From Deltaproteobacteria bacterium (GTDB lineage Bacteria; Desulfobacterota; Desulfobulbia; Desulfobulbales; Desulfobulbaceae), in the NCBI GenBank assembly GCA_024277485.1, contig JAJRVA010000004.1, positions 1 to 20,070 of the forward strand: a stretch of DNA of 20,070 bases, read 5' to 3'. This document shows, piece by piece, positions 16,040 to 20,070 of this stretch (its first letter is position 1; every line of letters begins with the position of its first letter). The position numbers and the translations under genes are program-made. The notes beneath the pieces are model-generated. The model searched no databases and was not told where the DNA came from. It saw nothing but the letters and a program-made list of their open reading frames with translations.

Positions 16040-16579
16040 TCAAATTTTTCCTCGATGTACCCATGTCTGAATTTTTTTCAGTTCATCCGGCCACCGGTCG
16101 GAAGCCCGCACCTCGATGAACATCCTGAACAGCTCGTCTACCAGTTCCACCAGCTGTTCAAAGAGCGATACCCGTTCAAGGAGCCTGCCTTCCATTGACT
16201 CGGGATCATCTCCCTCGTCGCTGCCGGCAACGGTTTTCGGCAGTCTGACATTACGAAATTCCATGGTTGCGGCCGCCAGAGTCGCGTTAAATTCATAGTC
16301 CCCCCGCACCAGCCTGATCCTGGCCTGCTCGGGTTTCTTGCCCATCAGCAGGCCGGCCCGCGCCTCCTTCAGCTCGGTCTGCAGGCCCCGGCAGATGACC
16401 TTTTCACTGGAATCCCCCTCTCCATACTCCAGCAGCATGTGTTTTTCAAATACCACCAGGACATCCCCGATGCCCGGAATATCGACAGAACCACCCCGCT
16501 CCTCGCTCTTGAACCAGAGCCAGGCCAGGAACTCCTGCCCGACAAATTTTTTCTCCTGTACCAGGTCAACCAGATCCAT
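16040..16579 (-). CDS. RdgC C-terminal-half-like protein
   Basis: A 179-residue product that I read as matching the C-terminal half of RdgC, a ring-shaped DNA-binding protein linked to recombination. The basis is motif order from memory: FVGQEFLAWLWFKSEE, then EKVICRG, EARAGLLMGKKPEQARIRL, YEFNATL and MEFRNVRLP, which parallel the segment of E. coli RdgC ending in GKVVTKLALDW and SLKRLKF. The C-terminus is a helix-rich dimer-like segment with LERVSLFEQLVELVDELFRMFIE. The N-terminal half appears to be the separate gene at 18658, with a TPR gene between. An alternative is an uncharacterised family that merely resembles RdgC. It sits 22 bases after the TPR gene and 18 bases before gatB. Confidence 0.65.
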   Translation of the reverse strand: MDLVDLVQEKKFVGQEFLAWLWFKSEERGGSVDIPGIGDVLVVFEKHMLLEYGEGDSSEKVICRGLQTELKEARAGLLMGKKPEQARIRLVRGDYEFNATLAAATMEFRNVRLPKTVAGSDEGDDPESMEGRLLERVSLFEQLVELVDELFRMFIEVRASDRWPDELKKIQTWVHRGKI

Positions 16580-16601
16580 AAAAATATCACCTTATCCTTT
16601 T

Positions 16602-18578
16602 TCAGCTGCCTGTAATCTTCTGGTTCCTGTCATTTTCAATGTCAATCTCATCCTTTTCGATTTCTACAAAATCACCACTCATTCCGGGAAGCTCAAAAAG
16701 GGCGAAAGCCCGCTCCTGGTAGCGAGTCGCCTCTTCTTCCCTGCCCATCTGGCTGTACAGCTCTGCCATGTTGTTTAAAACAACAGCAAGATTTGGATGA
16801 TCCCTGCCCAGTTCCTTTTCAGAAATTTCAAGCGACCTCTTGAACAGCGGTTCCGACTGTTCGAACTTATCCTGCCTTCTCAGCAGCTCGGCAAGGTTGT
16901 TGAGAATTGCCCCGACATCATGATGATCTTTACCCAGAACCCTTTCCTTGATCGCAAGCGCCCTTTGATACAGAGGCTCCGCCTTGTCTTCAAGTTCCAG
17001 TTCCTCATACAGGCCGGCAAGCCGGTTCAATGTGGAGCCGAGCTTGGGATGCTCCGCCCCATACCCGCTTTCCAGCACTTCCAGGGCCTTAAGGTAGTAT
17101 TCTTCCGCCTGTTCATACATACCGTTGCTTTCAAGGAAAACCGCGTAATCATGCATGACCGGCCCACGTTCAGGGTGGCCTGCACTCAGAACCGCCTCAC
17201 CGATGTCAAGAGAACTCTTGAACAGGTCGCCTGCTTTTTCTTTCCGGTCCGTCCGGACATAGACCAGGGCCAGCTCGTGCCGGGCATTTGCCTGCTCAAT
17301 CGCCTGCACTTCACTTGCATCGTCTCCTGAAACAAGCTTTTCCAGCCAGGATTGCGCGTCCTGATCTTTCCCAAGTATCCGGGCCATGCGGCCGGCGGCC
17401 AGGAGGTGGCTCGAGGTATTCTTTTCAGCAGCCGCGGCGTTGCGGTAATCTTCAAATGCACTCTCAAAATCAAGCCGTTCTTCAGCAAGCCGGCCGCACT
17501 GGTAGTACAGGTCCGCATACAGGGCGGATTCATGATCCAGCTGCAGGGCTGCTTCAGCCAACATGGACTCGACCTCCTGGTACTGTCCACTCTGCAGCTG
17601 TTTCACCGCCTCAGCGATATCCACTCCGGGCAAATCTTTTTGTGCTGATTCGTCCTGTACCTTTTCCAGTATCTTCAGGGTGGTGTCAATCAGCTGGAGC
17701 TGGAGGTGGTAGCTACCTTCAAGACCTTCCTGTTTCTCGCAGACATGCTGAAGCTTCTGCTCCAGGACAGAGCGCTTATCCGCTTCCTCCTTCTCCGATA
17801 CAGCAGCGTGCTCCTGCCGCAGGCGGGCCTCCAGGTTACGCAGGTTTTCCGCATGTATCTCCCGGGTTAACCCGGCAGCAGCTTCCGGTTCAACAGGGGG
17901 AAGCTCTTCACGTTCCTCTTCAGGCTCTGCCTCCAGCCTGAGTTCAGGCTCTTCGTCGACAACAGCTTCTTCATCTCCTGCCGCGGGCGCGTCTTCATCT
18001 TCAACAACCGCCGCCTCACCCTGTTCCGGCGGAGGTGCTTCATCCTCGCCAAAGTAGGAGTTGAGCTTGTCGACCAGTTCCTCAGGAGGCGCCTCTGCTC
18101 TTATTTCACTCTCTTCTGTCGCGCCTGCCAGAGCGGGGGCAACGTCAGCTTCCTCCCCGGTAGCTTCCGCAACAGGAGCTGTTTCTTCAGGCGGTTCTGC
18201 AACCGGTTCATCGGCCGGTTCTTCAGCCTCCAGGGACAGCTCATCATATTCCTCATCAAGACCAGGCTCCTCCTCGTCAACTCCGGCCTCTTCCGTGTCA
18301 AAGGAAAGCTCGGCATATCCCTCATCCTGCCCGGATGCTTTTTCAATGGAGACATCTCCCGGCACGCCCGTCTCCAGTCCCAGTTCCCCGGCAGCGGGTT
18401 CTTCTTCCGTTATTTCCTCTGCCGAAGCAGGCTCTTCCTTTTCTGCCGCGGGTTCAGCCTCGGGAACAAGTACCGGGGGCTCGGTCTCTTCCCCCGGCTT
18501 CTCCATTTTCGGGGCACGAAGTATGAAAATCAGCGCGATAACAAGAATCAGCAAAACAGCTGCAATCACGTAGAACAT
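16602..18578 (-). CDS. Membrane-anchored TPR protein with long acidic linker
   Basis: A 658-residue product. A single hydrophobic helix at 2-22 (FYVIAAVLLILVIALIFILRA) should anchor it, with most of the chain in the cytoplasm if the short N-terminus faces out. Residues about 25-240 are a low-complexity Glu/Ala/Pro region with repeated xELSxxxEE units. About 240-310 look coiled-coil (ENLRNLEARLRQEHAAVSEK). The C-terminal half carries TPRs, the last three of kinesin-light-chain type with the LGxxHPxxAxxLNNLAELY pattern (roughly 510-640). It lacks enzymatic motifs, so a scaffold role is likely. The layout recalls FimV without its LysM domain, but I would not call it FimV. ATG 18578 has AGGAG about eight bases upstream. 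It separates the two RdgC-like genes. Confidence 0.9.
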   Translation of the reverse strand: MFYVIAAVLLILVIALIFILRAPKMEKPGEETEPPVLVPEAEPAAEKEEPASAEEITEEEPAAGELGLETGVPGDVSIEKASGQDEGYAELSFDTEEAGVDEEEPGLDEEYDELSLEAEEPADEPVAEPPEETAPVAEATGEEADVAPALAGATEESEIRAEAPPEELVDKLNSYFGEDEAPPPEQGEAAVVEDEDAPAAGDEEAVVDEEPELRLEAEPEEEREELPPVEPEAAAGLTREIHAENLRNLEARLRQEHAAVSEKEEADKRSVLEQKLQHVCEKQEGLEGSYHLQLQLIDTTLKILEKVQDESAQKDLPGVDIAEAVKQLQSGQYQEVESMLAEAALQLDHESALYADLYYQCGRLAEERLDFESAFEDYRNAAAAEKNTSSHLLAAGRMARILGKDQDAQSWLEKLVSGDDASEVQAIEQANARHELALVYVRTDRKEKAGDLFKSSLDIGEAVLSAGHPERGPVMHDYAVFLESNGMYEQAEEYYLKALEVLESGYGAEHPKLGSTLNRLAGLYEELELEDKAEPLYQRALAIKERVLGKDHHDVGAILNNLAELLRRQDKFEQSEPLFKRSLEISEKELGRDHPNLAVVLNNMAELYSQMGREEEATRYQERAFALFELPGMSGDFVEIEKDEIDIENDRNQKITGS

Positions 18579-18657
18579 TTTTCTTCTCCTGCGTTTTCAG
18601 GCACTTGCGTCATTTGAAATAATGCGGCGGCAGACCACCATTCTTCTAAAGTGTTTA

Positions 18658-19263
18658 TTACACCAAAACAGCCGGACGCAGAGCATCAAGCCTCCCCCCT
18701 GCCTCTTCACCTGCAACATGTCCTGCTGTCAGCCACGGTATCTGGAGGATGAGAGAGAGACCAAACGTCTCCTTGAACAACTCTTCAAGAAGAACCATGG
18801 CTTTTTTACTGGTGGAAAAAAAGAGCAGGGTGTTGTCGGACAGGTTCCAGCAAAGGTCATACACGGCCGGAATCGGAACGGATTTACGTACCAGCTCGGT
18901 GCGGACCCTCTCCTTGATCTCCATGCGGGCGCTCCGGCTCAGCCGTGGAATCTGCCGTTCCTTCCTGATCCTCTCCTCTTCTTTCATAACACATTTTTTC
19001 AGCACGGAGGGCGAGACCTTCCGTTCATCAACCCGCATGGACAATACCACGTAATCACCGGCCGCGTATGATCCGTACGCAAAATCAGCATCAAACATGT
19101 TGACAACCGACACCCAGCCGATGGAGTATTCGTCCAGGGTGTCATCAATATCCTGAAAAGAATGTGCCGCCACCCGTTCCGCGACAAAATCCCAGAAAGA
19201 ATCGGGCAGGTCGCCTTCAACGGAAAAACGCATGAACGACGCTGCGCCTGATATTAAGCCCAT
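18658..19263 (-). CDS. RdgC N-terminal-half-like protein
   Basis: A 201-residue product resembling the N-terminal half of the recombination-associated protein RdgC: MGLISGAASFMRFSVEGDLP, then GWVSVVNMFD, DYVVLSMRVDERKVSPSVLKK, a basic helix RLSRSARMEIKERVRTEL, and DLCWNLSDNTLLFFSTSKKAMVLLEELFKETFG. This follows the order in E. coli RdgC (GWVPP, EEKILPSPVIKQ, a charged helix, then a strand ending in SAKKAEDTLALLRKSLG; from memory). It stops where RdgC would continue with the part found at 16040. ATG 19263 has GAGG four bases upstream and begins the similarity; a longer frame to 19467 is unlikely because it would run past the predicted promoter. First gene of the minus-strand array. Confidence 0.75.
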   Translation of the reverse strand: MGLISGAASFMRFSVEGDLPDSFWDFVAERVAAHSFQDIDDTLDEYSIGWVSVVNMFDADFAYGSYAAGDYVVLSMRVDERKVSPSVLKKCVMKEEERIRKERQIPRLSRSARMEIKERVRTELVRKSVPIPAVYDLCWNLSDNTLLFFSTSKKAMVLLEELFKETFGLSLILQIPWLTAGHVAGEEAGGRLDALRPAVLV

Positions 19264-19325
19264 ACTACCTCGACGAATGATGATTTTTCGGGAACCGGTC
19301 CCGGTACTCTTCTCCTGTTTCTGTT

Positions 19326-19354
19326 CATATAGCAAACATAGGCCCAACCAACAA
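19326..19354 (-). promoter_or_regulatory. Candidate promoter of the rdgC-like/TPR/gatB array
   Basis: On the minus strand TTGTTG (19354-19349), 17 bases, TATATG (19331-19326), about 60 bases ahead of ATG 19263. It lies back-to-back with the tRNA promoter. Sequence match only. Confidence 0.4.
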
Positions 19355-19425
19355 GGAATTATGGATTCGGGCGCAGAGGTCCGCAAAAAAAATAAATCCG
19401 GGAAAGTTTTTTTGCATAATTTGTA

Positions 19426-19454
19426 TTGACACGGTATAGAGAAAAGTGTAGAGA
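19426..19454 (+). promoter_or_regulatory. Candidate tRNA operon promoter
   Basis: Perfect -35 TTGACA (19426-19431), 17 bases, then TAGAGA (19449-19454), a weak -10 but with an upstream TG. It sits 15 bases before tRNA-Lys. Confidence 0.5.
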
Positions 19455-19469
19455 ATCTGTTCTTCAAAA

Positions 19470-19545
19470 GGGTCGTTAACTCAGTCGGTAGAGTATCTGC
19501 CTTTTAAGCAGAGAGTCGTTGGTTCGAGCCCAACACGACCCACCA
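19470..19545 (+). tRNA. tRNA-Lys (anticodon UUU)
   Basis: A 76-base cloverleaf: acceptor GGGTCGT pairs with ACGACCC, D-loop CAGTCGGTAGA, anticodon stem TCTGC/GCAGA with loop CTTTTAA giving anticodon TTT, T-loop GGTTCGAGCC, discriminator A and encoded CCA at 19543-19545. Probably co-transcribed with the tRNA-Glu 17 bases downstream. Confidence 0.97.
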
Positions 19546-19562
19546 GAAAAAAAAAGAGCTCT

Positions 19563-19640
19563 GTCCCCATCGTCTAGTCAGGTCCAGGACACCGGCCTTT
19601 CACGCCGGCAACACCGGTTCAAATCCGGTTGGGGACGCCA
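19563..19640 (+). tRNA. tRNA-Glu (anticodon UUC)
   Basis: A 78-base cloverleaf: acceptor GTCCCCA pairs with TGGGGAC, D-arm with CTAGTCAGGTCCAGGAC, anticodon stem CCGGC/GCCGG with loop CTTTCAC giving TTC, T-loop GGTTCAAATCC, discriminator G and encoded CCA at 19638-19640. Confidence 0.97.
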
Positions 19641-19645
19641 TGTTT

Positions 19646-19692
19646 AAGCCAATAAAATCAATTAGTTACAATCGATTTTGTTGGCTTTTTTT
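19646..19692 (+). terminator. Rho-independent terminator after the tRNA pair
   Basis: AAGCCAATAAAATC pairs with GATTTTGTTGGCTT (14-bp stem with one wobble), ending at 19687 and followed by a run of T to 19692. It starts five bases after the CCA of tRNA-Glu. A tRNA 3' end with such a hairpin is also a typical integrase attachment place, but no integrase or duplicated tRNA end is visible here. Confidence 0.85.
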
Positions 19693-19874
19693 ATGCCCTG
19701 CAAACACCCTGTTTTTCGGGAATTATGGGGGTTTTATGACGGCAAGTGGTAAAATATTGGTAACTGAATGTTCCCTTCAACCGCCTCTGTGTTGGTCTTT
19801 TCCTCCAATTTCCCTACCATAAAATTGGAAATTCATGGCCCGATTCGCTTTGTTCAAGGTTAAAAAAGTACTAT

Positions 19875-20070
19875 TCAGCTTGATTCTACCGGTCCACCCC
19901 GCATCTCTTTCAACTCCTGCGGCACAAAATACCGAAACCGTATTTTTTTGCTCAGCCGGGCGGTGAAATCTGAAAAGGCCACTGTTATCTCCATGGCCTC
20001 TGCCATGAGTTCCGAGCCTTCTTCATAGGAAATTCCACCCGGCTCGCCAAGTCTGGTCTTAAAATTGGCA
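19875..20070 (-). CDS. 3' end of an unrecognised gene (5' end beyond the window)
   Basis: From the window edge the minus strand stays open for 64 codons to TGA at 19875-19877. The tail includes GEPGGISYEEGSELMAEAME, then VAFSDFTARLSKKIRF, and FVPQELKEMRGGP. It is charged, probably helical, with no membrane segment. I do not recognise the family. Codon use looks like the rest of the window, so coding is likely but not proven. Between the tRNA terminator and this gene (19693-19874) I see only an 8-bp inverted repeat, TCCAATTT/AAATTGGA (19804-19829). Confidence 0.55.
   Translation of the reverse strand, partial: ANFKTRLGEPGGISYEEGSELMAEAMEITVAFSDFTARLSKKIRFRYFVPQELKEMRGGPVESS

Noticed and set aside
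18061..18573. Ser-rich plus-strand frame of 170 codons opposite the TPR gene
   Set aside because: It mirrors the Glu/Ala-rich coding tract on the other strand; no start signals or family match.

Overview
The window is bacterial and most likely from a deltaproteobacterium (Desulfobacterota, perhaps a Desulfobulbales-like lineage). That placement is inference from gene content: a long single-chain PurL, an RdgC-like protein in two separate genes, RadC next to GatB, and an ECF sigma operon with AMPK-beta-like domains. No marker gene that fixes the taxon is present. Coding density is high and most genes are chromosomal housekeeping genes.

Layout. 200-2755 (-): the helicase gene hrpB. 2879-4090 (+): an AAA/DUF4143 ATPase behind a 13-bp inverted repeat. 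4134-4306 (+): a frameshifted fragment of a CAP/SCP-domain gene. 4422-7281: a compact regulatory module with a divergent exported Gly-rich protein (-), then (+) an ECF sigma factor, a membrane anti-sigma-like protein with an AMPK-beta-type carbohydrate-binding domain, a small lipoprotein with a degenerate copy of that domain, and a second exported protein with a Gly-rich tail. 7282-7975: a non-coding stretch with a GTCGC repeat cluster and several hairpins. 7976-11788 (-): purL, interrupted by one in-frame TAG. 11982-19263 (-): a seven-gene array of RdgC N-half-like, TPR membrane protein, RdgC C-half-like, gatB, radC, hemW and a MORN lipoprotein. 19470-19640 (+): tRNA-Lys and tRNA-Glu with a strong terminator. 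19875-20070 (-): the 3' end of an unknown gene.

The most interesting part is the sigma module. I found the bipartite element TGTAACCTTTT-N11-(C/A)GTTRT three times: in front of the divergent Gly-rich gene, in front of the sigma gene, and in front of the second exported gene, where it overlaps the lipoprotein stop codon. Spacing is identical in all three. This predicts a self-activating ECF regulon with two exported Gly-rich products, controlled by a membrane protein carrying an outward-facing AMPK-beta-like domain. As far as I know it has no described function.

Other points to check are the purL amber codon, the RdgC-like gene pair separated by a TPR gene, and the inverted repeat over the apparently leaderless ATPase promoter.
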